64,000 nt of DNA. It comes from Ruegeria sp. PrR005. Lineage in GTDB: Bacteria > Pseudomonadota > Alphaproteobacteria > Rhodobacterales > Rhodobacteraceae. How positions within the stretch are numbered: the stretch's first letter is position 1; each line of letters opens with the position of its first letter. The translations under genes and the position numbers were made by a program. The notes beneath the pieces are model-generated. The model did not search any database, was not told the DNA's origin, and saw nothing but the letters and a program-made list of their open reading frames with translations. The stretch is taken from positions 186,001 through 250,000 of the forward strand of contig NZ_JAAGOX010000043.1 of the NCBI RefSeq assembly GCF_010500245.1. Reading direction: 5' to 3'. This document shows, one piece after another, positions 25,001 through 33,688 of the stretch.

Positions 25001-25345
25001 GCCCGCACCCTGCCCGAGGAAATCGCCCGCGTCGTGCGCGCCCGCGCGGCCCATCCCGGCTGGATCGCAGGGATGATGCGGCACGGGTTCCGGGGCGCGG
25101 CCGAGATTGCGGCGACGCTCGATCACATGGCCTCGTTCGCGCATCTGGCCGACAGCGTGGCGCCGCATCTCTTTGACCTCTACCACGATGCCACTTTGGG
25201 CGACGCAGAGGTCGCCGCGTTCCTGCAAGAGGCCAACCCGCAGGCCTATCAGGCCATGCTGGACCGGTTCCGCGCGCTGTACGAGGCGGGGCTGTGGCAG
25301 ACCCGGCGCAACTCGATCCGGGCCGATCTGGAGGGTCTGACATGA
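22052..25345 (+). CDS. cobN: Cobaltochelatase subunit CobN
   Basis: The 1097-residue large subunit of the ATP-dependent aerobic cobaltochelatase, which inserts Co2+ into hydrogenobyrinic acid a,c-diamide together with CobS and CobT (not in this window). Family blocks include SDSDLGAFAAGWHRG, SVDTYVENTLSGAKGI, LIHIGAHGTLEWLPGKAVAL (about residues 530-549) and WGSATMRTAGEEFAMALHLL. Length is slightly below the usual 1100-1270 but intact to the C-terminus. Two oddities: a palindromic element at codons 50-58 (22201-22223) and a more AT-rich stretch at about 23285-23510. The stop overlaps the cobG start. Confidence 0.95.
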   Translation: MHVVFRESHGLEETETPTDLGQSPADLVVLSFSDSDLGAFAAGWHRGGGAVGRMPTLRLANLTALKHPLSVDTYVENTLSGAKGILIRLIGGVPYWAYGLQQVLALAQEKGLALAVLPADGREDTRLDAYSTLPVSTLRRLQHLCDTGGEVAAQAALAQMALATGLYAGPVIGSKILPECGFWCPERGVIAPETVFEGDAPRILVTFYRAYLTSADTASVAALIRAFRSRGFQAMGMFAPSLKAPAAADWIAGQMSGLAPAAIVNATSFSGKGANGASPLDAAGVPVFQVALATSRRRAWAEAERGLSPADLAMHVVLPEVDGRIDAGLISFKEPGKRDPALEYSRFAHRPEPDRIEAVVNRVSSWLRLAAKPAAERVLALVLSTYPGKDWQMAHAVGLDALASAEAILSDLQDEDYDIASGRPIAEDLQIVSISWPISEYRKALASIPPQLRQNLQDVWGEPESDPAFSQGNLQFRAIRRGKALIALQPERGTPEARDDDYHDLSRTPRHSYVAFYLWLRQALGADALIHIGAHGTLEWLPGKAVALSGQCWPEVLIGDLPVIYPFIVNDPGEAAQAKRRIGAVTLGHIPPALRVSGTPDRMVQLEALLDEFSNADGLDPKRRDRLQGDIRAEAQALGLEEDLGLDRATSTAEAITRIDRFVCDVKESQYGDGLHVYGRLPEVTGAFDPAPSAQGEARALIDALAGKRIAAGPSGSPYRGRTDVLPTGRNLYTTDPRSVPTRAAYAQGVKLAEELVRRHLQEEGDYPKGLIVDLWGSATMRTAGEEFAMALHLLGVKPVWDKGSERVSGIEVLPITDLDRPRLDVTLRVSGLFRDVFPTLSALFGQAVRALSARDEAPDWNPYAGHAPAARVYGPAPGSYGLGMGHLPETYTDEARHQAGEAWLAASSFALEGENIARDAEGIRDRVANADGFVHLQDLAETDLLLAADYATHEAGFAAAKRVTGGKAQLYHLDNTNPDIPRARTLPEEIARVVRARAAHPGWIAGMMRHGFRGAAEIAATLDHMASFAHLADSVAPHLFDLYHDATLGDAEVAAFLQEANPQAYQAMLDRFRALYEAGLWQTRRNSIRADLEGLT
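22201..22223. repeat. Palindromic repeat inside the cobN reading frame
   Basis: GGTGGGCA-GAA-TGCCCACC (22201-22219) continues into CTAC, giving the same right arm TGCCCACCCTAC as the intergenic element at 3076-3087. It is translated in frame as residues A50-V-G-R-M-P-T-L within GGGAVGRMPTLRLANL. As I recall CobN homologues, they read straight from GGA to L/P-x-LRLANL, so V-G-R-M looks like extra or replaced residues. Confidence 0.65.
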
Positions 25346-26469
25346 CGGCACCCATCGTTCAGGGCTGGTGCCCCGGCGCGCATCGCCCGATGATGTCGGG
25401 TGACGGGCTGGTGGTGCGGGTGCGCCCGCGTCTGGCCCGGCTGCGAGTAACGCAGGCGCTGGGGCTGTGCGCGCTGGCAGACCGGTTCGGCAATGGCACT
25501 ATCGACCTGACCAATCGTGCCAACCTGCAACTGCGCGGGGTGACTGAGGCGGATCATCAGCCGCTGTTGGCGGAACTGGCGGCGCTCGATCTCTTGGACG
25601 CTGAACCGGGGATTGAGGTGCGGCGCAATATCCTGTTCTCGCCGCTCTACCGCGACGGTGACATGACCGACCGACTGGGATGCGAACTGACCGCGCGACT
25701 GGACGAATTGCCAGCACTGCCCGCAAAGTTCGGCTTTGCCATCGACACCGGGGCGGGCCGTCTGCTGAGCACGGATTCGGCGGATATCCGGCTGGAGCGG
25801 AGCATGGACGGCCTGATCCTGCGCGCCGATGGTAAGGCCGCGGGACGCGAAGTGACCGAGGGCGAGGCGATCGACCGCCTGATCGAACTGGCGCGCTGGT
25901 TTGCCGACCGATTTGACCCCGATACCCGCCGCATGGCGCGGCTCGTGCAGGCCGTGCCCCTGCCCGCGATTTGGCAGGGTGTGGAACCGGTGCGGGTTGC
26001 TGAACCGCTTGCGCCCGGCGAGACCGCGCTTGGCCCGCTCTACGGCGCGGCTTTTGGGCAATTGCCCGCACAGGCACTGGCGGCTCTGCTGCGCGACAGC
26101 GGCGCCACCCGCTTGCGGGTCACGCCCTGGCGGCTGATCCTACTGGAAGGCGCGCGGGCCGTCCCTGCCCCCGATTTCGTCACCCACGCCAGCGATCCGC
26201 TGTTGACCACCGATGCCTGCCCCGGTGCGCCCTATTGCCCGCAGGCCCAGGCCGAAACCCGCGATCTGGCCCGCGTTCTGGCCGGGCGCGTGAGTGGCAG
26301 CCTGCATATCTCTGGCTGCGCCAAGGGCTGCGCCCGAATGGGAGCCGCCGATATCACGCTGGTCGGGAATGGCGGGCGATTTGACCTTGTAAAACAGGGC
26401 CGCGCGGGGGATGAGCCCTGCCAGCGCGGCCTGACACCCGAAACACTGAAGACGATGGACCTGACCTGA
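25342..26469 (+). CDS. cobG: Precorrin-3B synthase CobG
   Basis: A 375-residue nitrite/sulfite-reductase-like monooxygenase that converts precorrin-3A to precorrin-3B with O2, the step that makes this the aerobic pathway. Ferredoxin-like half-domains contain NGTIDLTNRANLQLRGV (about residues 50-66). The Fe-S ligands are in TDACPGAPYCPQA (about residues 290-302) and ISGCAKGCARMGAAD. It is shorter than the Pseudomonas denitrificans enzyme but has all cysteine motifs. The start overlaps cobN as ATGA; an earlier ATG in frame lies inside cobN and is not preferred. Confidence 0.92.
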   Translation: MTAPIVQGWCPGAHRPMMSGDGLVVRVRPRLARLRVTQALGLCALADRFGNGTIDLTNRANLQLRGVTEADHQPLLAELAALDLLDAEPGIEVRRNILFSPLYRDGDMTDRLGCELTARLDELPALPAKFGFAIDTGAGRLLSTDSADIRLERSMDGLILRADGKAAGREVTEGEAIDRLIELARWFADRFDPDTRRMARLVQAVPLPAIWQGVEPVRVAEPLAPGETALGPLYGAAFGQLPAQALAALLRDSGATRLRVTPWRLILLEGARAVPAPDFVTHASDPLLTTDACPGAPYCPQAQAETRDLARVLAGRVSGSLHISGCAKGCARMGAADITLVGNGGRFDLVKQGRAGDEPCQRGLTPETLKTMDLT

Positions 26470-27098
26470 TGCCCTATGAATACGAAACCGATGGCGCGGC
26501 GATCTATAAACAGTCCTTTGCCACCATCCGGGCCGAGGCCGATCTGGCCCGCTTTGACGCGGACGAGGAGCAGGTCGCGGTGCGGATGATCCATGCCGCC
26601 GGCATGGTCGGGCTGGAGGCGTTCGTTCATTTCTCACCCGGCTTCGTCGCCGCCGCACGCACCGCTCTGGAGGCGGGCGCGCCGATCCTGTGTGACGCGC
26701 GCATGGTCAGCGAGGGCGTGACCCGGTTCCGCCTGCCCGCAGACAATCAGGTGATCTGTACCCTGCATGACGAACGCGTGCGCCCTCTGGCCGCCGAAAT
26801 GGGCAATACCCGCTCGGCCGCCGCGCTGGAACTGTGGCGGCCGCATCTGGCGGGCGCGGTGGTGGCGATCGGCAATGCGCCCACCGCCCTGTTTCACCTG
26901 TTGAACATGCTGGAGGACCCCGACTGCCCACGCCCCGCCGCGATCATCGGCTGCCCGGTGGGCTTTGTCGGCGCGGTCGAGTCGAAAGACGCCCTGTGGG
27001 AGGCAAAGCCGGTGCCCTGCTGCATCGTCAAGGGCCGCCTGGGCGGCAGTGCCATCACCGTCGCGGCGATCAACGCCATCGCGAGCCGGGCGGAATGA
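26469..27098 (+). CDS. cobH: Precorrin-8X methylmutase
   Basis: A 209-residue enzyme, the normal length, that moves a methyl group from C11 to C12 to form hydrogenobyrinic acid. The active-site histidine is in VRMIHAAGMVGLEAFVHFSP (about residues 39-58), followed by ILCDARMVSEGVTRFRLP and the C-terminal GCPVGFVGAVESKDALWEAK, all conserved. The start overlaps the cobG stop by one base (TGATG), and its stop overlaps cobI. Confidence 0.94.
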   Translation: MPYEYETDGAAIYKQSFATIRAEADLARFDADEEQVAVRMIHAAGMVGLEAFVHFSPGFVAAARTALEAGAPILCDARMVSEGVTRFRLPADNQVICTLHDERVRPLAAEMGNTRSAAALELWRPHLAGAVVAIGNAPTALFHLLNMLEDPDCPRPAAIIGCPVGFVGAVESKDALWEAKPVPCCIVKGRLGGSAITVAAINAIASRAE

Positions 27099-27823
27099 GC
27101 ATGGGCACCATATACGGTCTGGGCCTTGGCCCCGGCGATCCTGACCTGATGAGCGTCAAGGCCGACCGCCTGCTGCGCGGCGCCCGCCATGTGGCCTATT
27201 TCCGCAAGCCCGGCCGCAGCGGTCAGGCGCGCAAGATCGTCAACGGGATGATCCCCGAGGGCGCGGTCGAGTTTCCGATGGAATACCCGGTGACGACCGA
27301 GATCCCGGTGACCGATCCGCAATACAACGCCCTGCTGGCCGAATTCTATGAGGCGGCCGCCGCGCATCTGCACGCGCTGTCTCAGGCGGGCGAGGACGTG
27401 GTGGTGCTGTGCGAAGGCGATCCGTTCTTCTACGGCTCGTTCATGCATCTCTATACCCGTCTGCGCGGACTGGCCCCGGTCGAGGTGGTGCCCGCGATCA
27501 CCGGCATGTCGGGGGCCTGGTCGGCCACCGGCGACCCGATCACCTGGGGCGACGACATCCTGACGGTTCTGACCGGCACCCTGCCCGAGGATGTGCTGGC
27601 GCGCCGCATGGCCGATACCGACGCTCTGGTGGTGATGAAGCTGGGGCGCAATTTCGACAAGGTGGTACGGGCGCTGAAGACTGCGGGCCTGTATGAGCGG
27701 GCCTGGATCGTCGAATATGCTCAGATGGCCAACCAGCGGGTGTCGAAGCTGAGCGAGAACCATTCCGATGTAACCCCCTATTTCTCGATCATCCTCGTGC
27801 ATGGACAGGGGCGGCGGCCATGA
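27095..27823 (+). CDS. cobI: Precorrin-2 C20-methyltransferase
   Basis: A 242-residue SAM-dependent methyltransferase of the tetrapyrrole methylase fold. The N-terminal motif IYGLGLGPGDPDLMSVKA is the P-loop-like SAM site; DVVVLCEGDPFFYGSFMHLY (about residues 104-123) and VVPAITGMSGAWSATGDPI are CobI-type blocks. It makes precorrin-3A from precorrin-2, following CobA. The start overlaps cobH (ATGA); an ATG six bases later is an alternative. Its stop overlaps cobJ. Confidence 0.93.
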   Translation: MSMGTIYGLGLGPGDPDLMSVKADRLLRGARHVAYFRKPGRSGQARKIVNGMIPEGAVEFPMEYPVTTEIPVTDPQYNALLAEFYEAAAAHLHALSQAGEDVVVLCEGDPFFYGSFMHLYTRLRGLAPVEVVPAITGMSGAWSATGDPITWGDDILTVLTGTLPEDVLARRMADTDALVVMKLGRNFDKVVRALKTAGLYERAWIVEYAQMANQRVSKLSENHSDVTPYFSIILVHGQGRRP

Positions 27824-28572
27824 GCGGCTGGCTGCGGATCGCAGGCCTTGGCCCGGGTTCGGAGGCGCTGGTCACCCCCGAAGTGATGGCGGTGCTGGCC
27901 GAGGCGACAGATGTGGTAGGCTACATCCCCTATGTCGCCCGGGTGGCCGAGCGGCCCGGCCTGACGCTGCATGCCAGCGACAACCGGGTCGAGATCGACC
28001 GGTCGTGCCACGCGCTGGAAATGGCCGCCGAGGGACGTCGGGTAGTCGTGGTCTCGTCGGGCGATCCCGGCGTTTTTGCCATGGCCTCGGCAGTGTTCGA
28101 GGCGGTCGAGGCCGGGCCGAAGTCTTGGCGCGATCTGGACATTCAGGTACTGCCGGGGATCACTGCAATGCTGGCTGCCGCCGCACGGGCGGGCGCGCCG
28201 CTGGGCCATGACTTCTGTTGCATCAATCTCAGTGACAACCTGAAACCCTGGCCGTTGATCGAACGGCGGCTGCGGCTGGCGGCACAGGCGGATTTCGCCA
28301 TGGCCTTCTACAATCCGCGCTCGAAGTCTCGGCCCGAAGGGTTTGAAAAGACGTTGCAAATCCTGCGTGAGGAATGCGAGCCCGAGCGGTTGATCCTGTT
28401 TGCCCGCGCGGTGTCGCGCCCGGACGAGGCGCTGCGCATCGCGCAACTGGCCGACGCGACACCCGATATGGCTGATATGCAGACCGTGGTTCTGGTTGGC
28501 TCGTCCCGCACCCGTATCATCGAAAGAGATGGCACCCCAATAGTTTACACGCCGAGGTTCACGCCGGAATGA
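27820..28572 (+). CDS. cobJ: Precorrin-3B C17-methyltransferase
   Basis: A 250-residue SAM-dependent enzyme that methylates C17 and contracts the ring to give precorrin-4. Motifs are LRIAGLGPGSEALVTPEV at the N-terminus, VVVVSSGDPGVFAMASAVFE (about residues 75-94), VLPGITAMLAAAARAGAPLG, and MAFYNPRSKSR, all typical of CobJ/CbiH. It is coupled to cobI by an ATGA overlap and is the last gene of the first cob operon. Its last 28 bases overlap the end of the convergent cobK. Confidence 0.93.
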   Translation: MSGWLRIAGLGPGSEALVTPEVMAVLAEATDVVGYIPYVARVAERPGLTLHASDNRVEIDRSCHALEMAAEGRRVVVVSSGDPGVFAMASAVFEAVEAGPKSWRDLDIQVLPGITAMLAAAARAGAPLGHDFCCINLSDNLKPWPLIERRLRLAAQADFAMAFYNPRSKSRPEGFEKTLQILREECEPERLILFARAVSRPDEALRIAQLADATPDMADMQTVVLVGSSRTRIIERDGTPIVYTPRFTPE

Positions 28573-29297
28573 CGCAGCCAGCGCAGCACATCGGCGGGGG
28601 TGGCAAGCTCGGTCCGGGGCGGCAGAACGGGGCGGTCGATCATCAGCACCGGCAGACCCAGGTCGTGCGCCGCGTCCAGCTTGGCCCGCGCCCCGGTACC
28701 GCCGGCGTTTTTGCTGACCACAAGCTGCGTTTTATGCTGTTCCATCAGGGCCTTGTCCCTCTCTTTTGTGAAGGGTCCCCGCGACACCACAACCTGCGCC
28801 TTGGGCAAGGGCAGCGGATCGGTGGGCGCATCGACAAGGCGCAAGAGATAGTCGTGCTGCGGCTGGGCCGCAAAGTCGTCCAGATGCATCCGGCCCACCG
28901 CAAGGAAGACACGTTGCGATGCGCCTTCCAGCGCGGCCACAGCGGCGGCGATATCCGGAACGTGGCGCCAGTTGTCTCCATCGACGGGCTGCCAGGCGGG
29001 CCGCGTCAGCGCGGCCAGCGGCACACCCGTTTTAGCGCAGGCAGCGCAGGCATTGGCGCTCATCTGTGCGGCAAAAGGATGTGTTGCATTAACAAGATGC
29101 GTGACGTTGTTACTGTGAATGTAATCCACCAGACCGGTCACGCCGCCAAAGCCGCCGACCCGCATCGGGATCGGCTGGTCGCGCGGCGCCTCGACCCGGC
29201 CCGCATAGGAATACGTGGCGCGCAGCCCGGTTTCGGCCACGGCGCGCGCCAATGCGTTGGCTTCGGTGGTACCGCCCAGGATCAGGAGGTGGGACAT
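28545..29297 (-). CDS. cobK: Precorrin-6A reductase
   Basis: A 250-residue NADPH-dependent enzyme that reduces precorrin-6A to precorrin-6B. The N-terminal nucleotide site is LLILGGTTEANALARAVAE; further blocks are YAGRVEAP, VRVGGFGG-type loop MRVGGFGGVTGL, LVNATHPFAAQMSANA and VVSKNAGGTGARAKLDAA, all CobK/CbiJ features. It is the only inverted gene in the cluster. It converges on cobJ with a 28-base overlap, and its start codon shares bases with the divergent cobL start (CATG at 29295-29298). A GGAG site for it lies in the cobL coding sequence. Confidence 0.92.
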   Translation of the reverse strand: MSHLLILGGTTEANALARAVAETGLRATYSYAGRVEAPRDQPIPMRVGGFGGVTGLVDYIHSNNVTHLVNATHPFAAQMSANACAACAKTGVPLAALTRPAWQPVDGDNWRHVPDIAAAVAALEGASQRVFLAVGRMHLDDFAAQPQHDYLLRLVDAPTDPLPLPKAQVVVSRGPFTKERDKALMEQHKTQLVVSKNAGGTGARAKLDAAHDLGLPVLMIDRPVLPPRTELATPADVLRWLRHSGVNLGV

Positions 29298-30495
29298 GTC
29301 TGATACTCCGTGGCTGAGCGTGATCGGCATGGGCGAGGATGGACTGGATGGCCTGCCGCCCGCAAGCCGTCAAGCCCTGGACGCGGCCGAGGTGATCATG
29401 GCGCCGCCCCGGCACCTGTCGCTGCTGCCCGGAGGGCCGCAGGAGCGGATCGAATGGCCAGTCCCCTATTCCGACGGCTTGGAGATTCTCTCCGGGCTGC
29501 GCGGGCGCCGCGTGACGGTGCTCGCCTCGGGCGATCCGTTCTGGTTTGGCGCGGGCGCGGTCATTGCCCGGCATTTCGATGCGGGCGAATGGCGCGCGCT
29601 GCCGGGGGTCTCGACCTTTTCGCTGGCAGCGGCACGGCTGGGTTGGTCGCTGGAAAAGACCCTGACACTTGGCCTGCATGCCGCGCCCCTGACGCGGCTG
29701 CGGCCCTGTCTGGCATCCGGCCTGCGCGCGCTGATCCTGCTGCGCGACGGTGCGGCGGTGGCCGAGCTGGCTTGCTATCTGAATCAGACCGGCTTTGCCG
29801 CCAGCCGCCTGCACGTGATGGAGGCGCTGGGGGGGCCGCGCGAGCGCCTGCAAACCCTGTCGCTGGCCGAGGCGCAAGCGGGCGATTTCACCCACCCCGT
29901 CTGTGTCGGGGTCGAAGTGGCGGGCCAAGGTCGGGCGATCCCCAAGGCAAGCGGCAGGCCCGATGCGATCTTCGAGACCGACGGGCAGATCACCAAGCGC
30001 CCGGTGCGTGCGCTGACGCTTTCGGCGCTGGCGCCGCAGCGGGGCGAACATCTGTGGGATGTCGGCGGCGGCACCGGCTCGATCGGGATCGAATGGCTGA
30101 TGTGCGATCCGACGCTGAGCGCCACCACCATCGAACCCCGCGCCGACCGAGCCGCGCGCATCCGCGCCAATGCCGACGCCTTGGGGCAGGACCACCTGCG
30201 CGTGGTCGAGGGCAGCGCGCCCGAGGTTCTGGGCAGCCTCAACCGACCCGATGCCGTGTTCATCGGCGGCGGTCTCAGCACGGCGCTGCTGGAATGGCTC
30301 TTTGCCGAACTGCCCGCCGGCACCCGGCTTGTCGCCAATGCGGTGACGCTGGAAAGCGAGGCTTTGTTGGCCCAATGGCAGGCCGACAAGGGTGGCGATC
30401 TGCTGCGGATCGAACTGGCGCAAGCCACCCCTCTGGGCCCGCGCCGGGGCTGGAAATCGGCCTATCCGGTGGTGCAGTGGAGCGTGACGCTATGA
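29296..30495 (+). CDS. cobL: Precorrin-6Y C5,15-methyltransferase (decarboxylating)
   Basis: A 399-residue two-domain enzyme that methylates C5 and C15 and removes the acetate carboxyl at C12. The N-terminal CbiE-like domain (about 1-200) has LSVIGMGEDGLDGLPPAS and VTVLASGDPFWFGAG; the C-terminal CbiT-like domain (about 215-399) has the SAM motif HLWDVGGGTGSIGIEWL and VFIGGGLSTALLE. The ribosome site AGGAGGTG lies within the cobK start region on the other strand. First gene of the second cob operon; no riboswitch precedes it. The stop overlaps cobE. Confidence 0.94.
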   Translation: MSDTPWLSVIGMGEDGLDGLPPASRQALDAAEVIMAPPRHLSLLPGGPQERIEWPVPYSDGLEILSGLRGRRVTVLASGDPFWFGAGAVIARHFDAGEWRALPGVSTFSLAAARLGWSLEKTLTLGLHAAPLTRLRPCLASGLRALILLRDGAAVAELACYLNQTGFAASRLHVMEALGGPRERLQTLSLAEAQAGDFTHPVCVGVEVAGQGRAIPKASGRPDAIFETDGQITKRPVRALTLSALAPQRGEHLWDVGGGTGSIGIEWLMCDPTLSATTIEPRADRAARIRANADALGQDHLRVVEGSAPEVLGSLNRPDAVFIGGGLSTALLEWLFAELPAGTRLVANAVTLESEALLAQWQADKGGDLLRIELAQATPLGPRRGWKSAYPVVQWSVTL

Positions 30496-30860
30496 TCGTC
30501 GCGGGACTGGGCTTTACCACCACGGCAGAGGCGACCAGCCTGCGCGCGGCCTATGACAGGGCCGCCACCGGACAGGCGGTGACCGCGCTCGCCACCGTCG
30601 CCGACAAGGCCGGGCACCCGGCGCTGGAGGCACTAGCGGCAGAGCTGGCGCTGCCCTTGCACCTGATTCCGGCGAGCGAGCTTGCCGGGCAGCGCACCCT
30701 CACCTGCTCGCCGCAAAGCCGCGCCAGCTATGGCACCGGCAGCGTGGCCGAGGCCGCGGCGCTGGTCGCCGCCGGGCCAGGCGCGCGGCTGATCACCCCC
30801 AGACAGATATCGGACGACCGGCGCGCCACCTGCGCCCTCGCCATCGGAGACAAGACATGA
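30492..30860 (+). CDS. cobE: CobE-like protein (CbiG C-terminal type)
   Basis: A 122-residue protein matching the C-terminal domain of CbiG. The pattern [20 protein letters not shown] at the N-terminus and [20 protein letters not shown] towards the end is that of CobE/CbiG-C. In the anaerobic route CbiG opens the lactone; the exact role of CobE in the aerobic route is unsettled, possibly as a partner of a methyltransferase. It is inserted between cobL and cobM with four-base overlaps at both ends, so it is expressed with them. Confidence 0.85.
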   Translation: MIVAGLGFTTTAEATSLRAAYDRAATGQAVTALATVADKAGHPALEALAAELALPLHLIPASELAGQRTLTCSPQSRASYGTGSVAEAAALVAAGPGARLITPRQISDDRRATCALAIGDKT

Positions 30861-31651
30861 CCGTTCATTTCATCGGCGCTGGACCTGGCGCTGCCGACCT
30901 GCTCACCCTGCGCGGCCGCGATATCATCGCCTCTTGCCCGGTCTGCCTTTATGCCGGGTCGCTGGTACCCGAGGAAATCCTGAGCCATTGCCCCGAGGGC
31001 GCAAGGATCGTCAACACCGCGCCGATGGATCTGGATCAGATCATGACCGAGATCGAGGCCGCACATAAGGCGGGCCATGATGTGGCGCGGCTGCATTCGG
31101 GCGACCTGTCGGTCTGGTCGGCGATGGGCGAGCAGATCCGGCGGCTGAAACAGATGGGCATCCCGGTCAGCGTGACGCCCGGCGTGCCCTCCTTTGCCGC
31201 CGCCGCCGCCGCGCTGGGGACCGAGCTGACCCTGCCGGGGCTGGGGCAATCGGTGGTGCTGACCCGCACGCCCGGGCGCGCCTCGTCCATGCCCGAGGGC
31301 GAGAGCCTGGAAAACTTCGCCCGCACCGGCGCCACTCTGGCCATTCACCTGTCGATCGGCAATCTGGACAAGGTGATCGCCGATCTGACCCCGCATTACG
31401 GCGCCGATTGCCCGGTGGCGGTGGTCTATCGCGCCAGCTGGCCAGACGAGCGGATCATCCGCGCCACGCTTGAGACGCTGAAAGAGGCGCTGGACGAAAG
31501 CATCTCGCGTACCGCGCTGATTCTGGTGGGACCGGTGCTGAAGGGCGAGGGATTCGACGAAAGCTGCCTGTATTCACGGGAATACGACCGCCGTTACCGG
31601 CCGCAAAGTGCCGACAGCCCCTGGTCGAGCTGGAGCCATGGCGATGACTAA
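30857..31651 (+). CDS. cobM: Precorrin-4 C11-methyltransferase
   Basis: A 264-residue SAM-dependent methylase that makes precorrin-5. Motifs are [36 protein letters not shown] (about residues 32-49), [20 protein letters not shown] and [20 protein letters not shown], all characteristic of CobM/CbiF. The start overlaps cobE (ATGA). The last eight bases overlap the start of cobB, and the ribosome site of cobB lies within it. Confidence 0.94.
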   Translation: MTVHFIGAGPGAADLLTLRGRDIIASCPVCLYAGSLVPEEILSHCPEGARIVNTAPMDLDQIMTEIEAAHKAGHDVARLHSGDLSVWSAMGEQIRRLKQMGIPVSVTPGVPSFAAAAAALGTELTLPGLGQSVVLTRTPGRASSMPEGESLENFARTGATLAIHLSIGNLDKVIADLTPHYGADCPVAVVYRASWPDERIIRATLETLKEALDESISRTALILVGPVLKGEGFDESCLYSREYDRRYRPQSADSPWSSWSHGDD

Positions 31652-32963
31652 CCCTCCCGGCCTGATGATCTCGGCCCCGGCCTCTGGCACCGGCAAGACC
31701 ACGGTGATGCTGGGGTTGTTGCGCGCGCTGGCCGAGGACGGTTTGACCGTGCAACCCTTCAAGAGCGGGCCCGATTATATCGACCCGGCCTTTCATCTGG
31801 CGGCCGCGGGGCGGGCCTCGTTCAACCTCGACAGCTGGGCGATGGGCAAGGGTCTGCTGGATGCTGTGGCCGCGCAGGCGTCGGGCGCCGATATCGTGGT
31901 GGCCGAAGGGTCGATGGGTCTGTTTGACGGGGTGGCGAAACCGGGTGAGACTGGCCACGGGTCGAGCGCCGAGACCGCGCTACGCATGGGCTGGCCGGTG
32001 GTGCTGGTCCTCGATGTGGGCGGACAGGCGCAATCGGCGGCGGCCACGGCGCTGGGGTTCCGGATGTACAATCCCGACCTGCCCTTTGCCGGGGTCATCC
32101 TGAACCGCTGCGCCAGCCCCCGGCACGAACGGCTGACGCGGCTGGGGATGGAGCGCGCGGGCCTGCCGGTGCTGGGCGTGCTGCCCCGGCGTGGCGATCT
32201 GACCCTGCCCGAGCGGCATCTGGGCCTCATTCAGGCGGTGGAACACCCCGACCTGGAGGCGGCCATCGCGGGCTATGCCGCATTCCTGCGCGAACATGTG
32301 GATCTGGACGCGATCAAGGGGGCGGCGGCCTCCTCACGCCTGCAGGGGCCATCGTCGGCCGCGCTGCCGCCCCCCCCGGCGCAGCGTATCGCGCTGGCGC
32401 GGGATGCGGCATTTTCCTTTACCTATCCGCATCTCTTGGAAGGCTGGCGCGCGGGCGGGGCCGAGATCCTGCCGTTTTCGCCGCTGGCCGACGAGGCACC
32501 CGCGCCGGATGCCGACCTGGTCTGGTTGCCCGGCGGATATCCGGAACTGCATGCGGGCACGCTGGCCGCCGCCGATACCTTTCGCGCGGGGCTGAGACGG
32601 CATGCCGCGACCCGGCCCGTCCACGGCGAATGCGGGGGCTATATGGCGTTGGGCGAGGCGTTGATCGACAAGGACGGCACCCGCCACCGGATGGCGGGCC
32701 TCTTGGGCCTGGTCACATCCTATGAAAAGCGCAAGTTCAACCTGGGCTATCGCCGGGCCGAACTGCTGGCGCCCCTGCCCGGTTATGGCACCGGCGCCAC
32801 CCTGCGTGGGCACGAATTCCATTATTCCTCGATCCTGGAACAGCCCGACGCGCCGTTGGCGCGGGTGTTCGACGCCGAGGGTATCGAGGGACCGCAGACT
32901 GGATCGCTGCGCGGACATGTGACCGGCACATTCTTTCACCTGATCGCGGAGGCGGGATCATGA
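31644..32963 (+). CDS. cobB: Hydrogenobyrinic acid a,c-diamide synthase
   Basis: A 439-residue ATP- and glutamine-dependent amidase. The N-terminal ATPase domain has Walker A in [20 protein letters not shown] and the block [13 protein letters not shown]; the C-terminal glutamine amidotransferase domain has [13 protein letters not shown] and the nucleophile cysteine in [15 protein letters not shown] (about residue 331). It prepares the substrate for CobN. The ATG at 31644 is chosen over 31638 because GGAG then sits eight bases away. Not to be confused with the sirtuin also named CobB. The stop overlaps cobA. Confidence 0.93.
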   Translation: MTNPPGLMISAPASGTGKTTVMLGLLRALAEDGLTVQPFKSGPDYIDPAFHLAAAGRASFNLDSWAMGKGLLDAVAAQASGADIVVAEGSMGLFDGVAKPGETGHGSSAETALRMGWPVVLVLDVGGQAQSAAATALGFRMYNPDLPFAGVILNRCASPRHERLTRLGMERAGLPVLGVLPRRGDLTLPERHLGLIQAVEHPDLEAAIAGYAAFLREHVDLDAIKGAAASSRLQGPSSAALPPPPAQRIALARDAAFSFTYPHLLEGWRAGGAEILPFSPLADEAPAPDADLVWLPGGYPELHAGTLAAADTFRAGLRRHAATRPVHGECGGYMALGEALIDKDGTRHRMAGLLGLVTSYEKRKFNLGYRRAELLAPLPGYGTGATLRGHEFHYSSILEQPDAPLARVFDAEGIEGPQTGSLRGHVTGTFFHLIAEAGS

Positions 32964-33688
32964 GCGGCTTTGTCTCTTTTGTCGGTTCGGGGCCGGGCGA
33001 CCCGGAACTGTTGACGCTCAAGGCGGTGGACCGGCTGGGCAAGGCAGATGCAGTGCTGTTCGACGATCTGTCGAGCGGCCCGATCCTGACGCATGTTCGT
33101 CCTGATGCCGACCTCGTGGGTGTGGGCAAGCGGGCGGGCCGCCCTTCTCCCAAGCAGGACCACGTCAGCCGTTTGTTGGTCGATTACGCCCAGACCGGCG
33201 CGCGGGTCGTGCGGTTGAAATCCGGCGATGGCGGCCTGTTTGGCCGGCTGGAGGAGGAACTGGTCGCCCTGCGCGTGGCCGGGATTGGCTACGAGATCAT
33301 CCCCGGCATCCCCTCGGCAGTAGCGGCGGCAGCAGCGGCGGGCATCCCGCTGACCCGCAGGCTGACCGCGCGGCGGGTGCAATTTGTCACCGGCCATGAC
33401 GTCAGCGGCCAATTGCCCCCCGACCTGAATCTGCCCGCGCTGGCCGATCCGCAGGCCACCACGGTCGTGTTCATGGGCAAGCGCACCTTTCCACTGCTGC
33501 TGGACGCGCTCGAGGCGAATGGGCTGCCGCGGTCGACACCGGCGCTGATGGCCGAAAGCGTCTCGACCCCCGAACAGCGCCTGACCCGCGCCACCATGGG
33601 TGAACTGTCCAAACAGCTGGCGAAGGAGGTGGGCACCGCACCCGCCCTGATCCTTTATGGTCCGCTGGCAGAGTTCGGCGATGACTGA
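32960..33688 (+). CDS. cobA: Uroporphyrinogen-III C-methyltransferase
   Basis: A 242-residue SAM-dependent enzyme that makes precorrin-2, the branch point to B12 and siroheme. Motifs are VSFVGSGPGDPELLTLKAVD at the N-terminus, VLFDDLSSGPIL, VGKRAGRPSPKQ, VRLKSGDGGLFGRLEEE and IIPGIPSAVAAAAAAGIPLT. This is the single-domain form, without the CysG dehydrogenase part. It sits near the end of the operon and overlaps cobB by four bases and cobF by eight. Confidence 0.93.
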   Translation: MSGFVSFVGSGPGDPELLTLKAVDRLGKADAVLFDDLSSGPILTHVRPDADLVGVGKRAGRPSPKQDHVSRLLVDYAQTGARVVRLKSGDGGLFGRLEEELVALRVAGIGYEIIPGIPSAVAAAAAAGIPLTRRLTARRVQFVTGHDVSGQLPPDLNLPALADPQATTVVFMGKRTFPLLLDALEANGLPRSTPALMAESVSTPEQRLTRATMGELSKQLAKEVGTAPALILYGPLAEFGDD

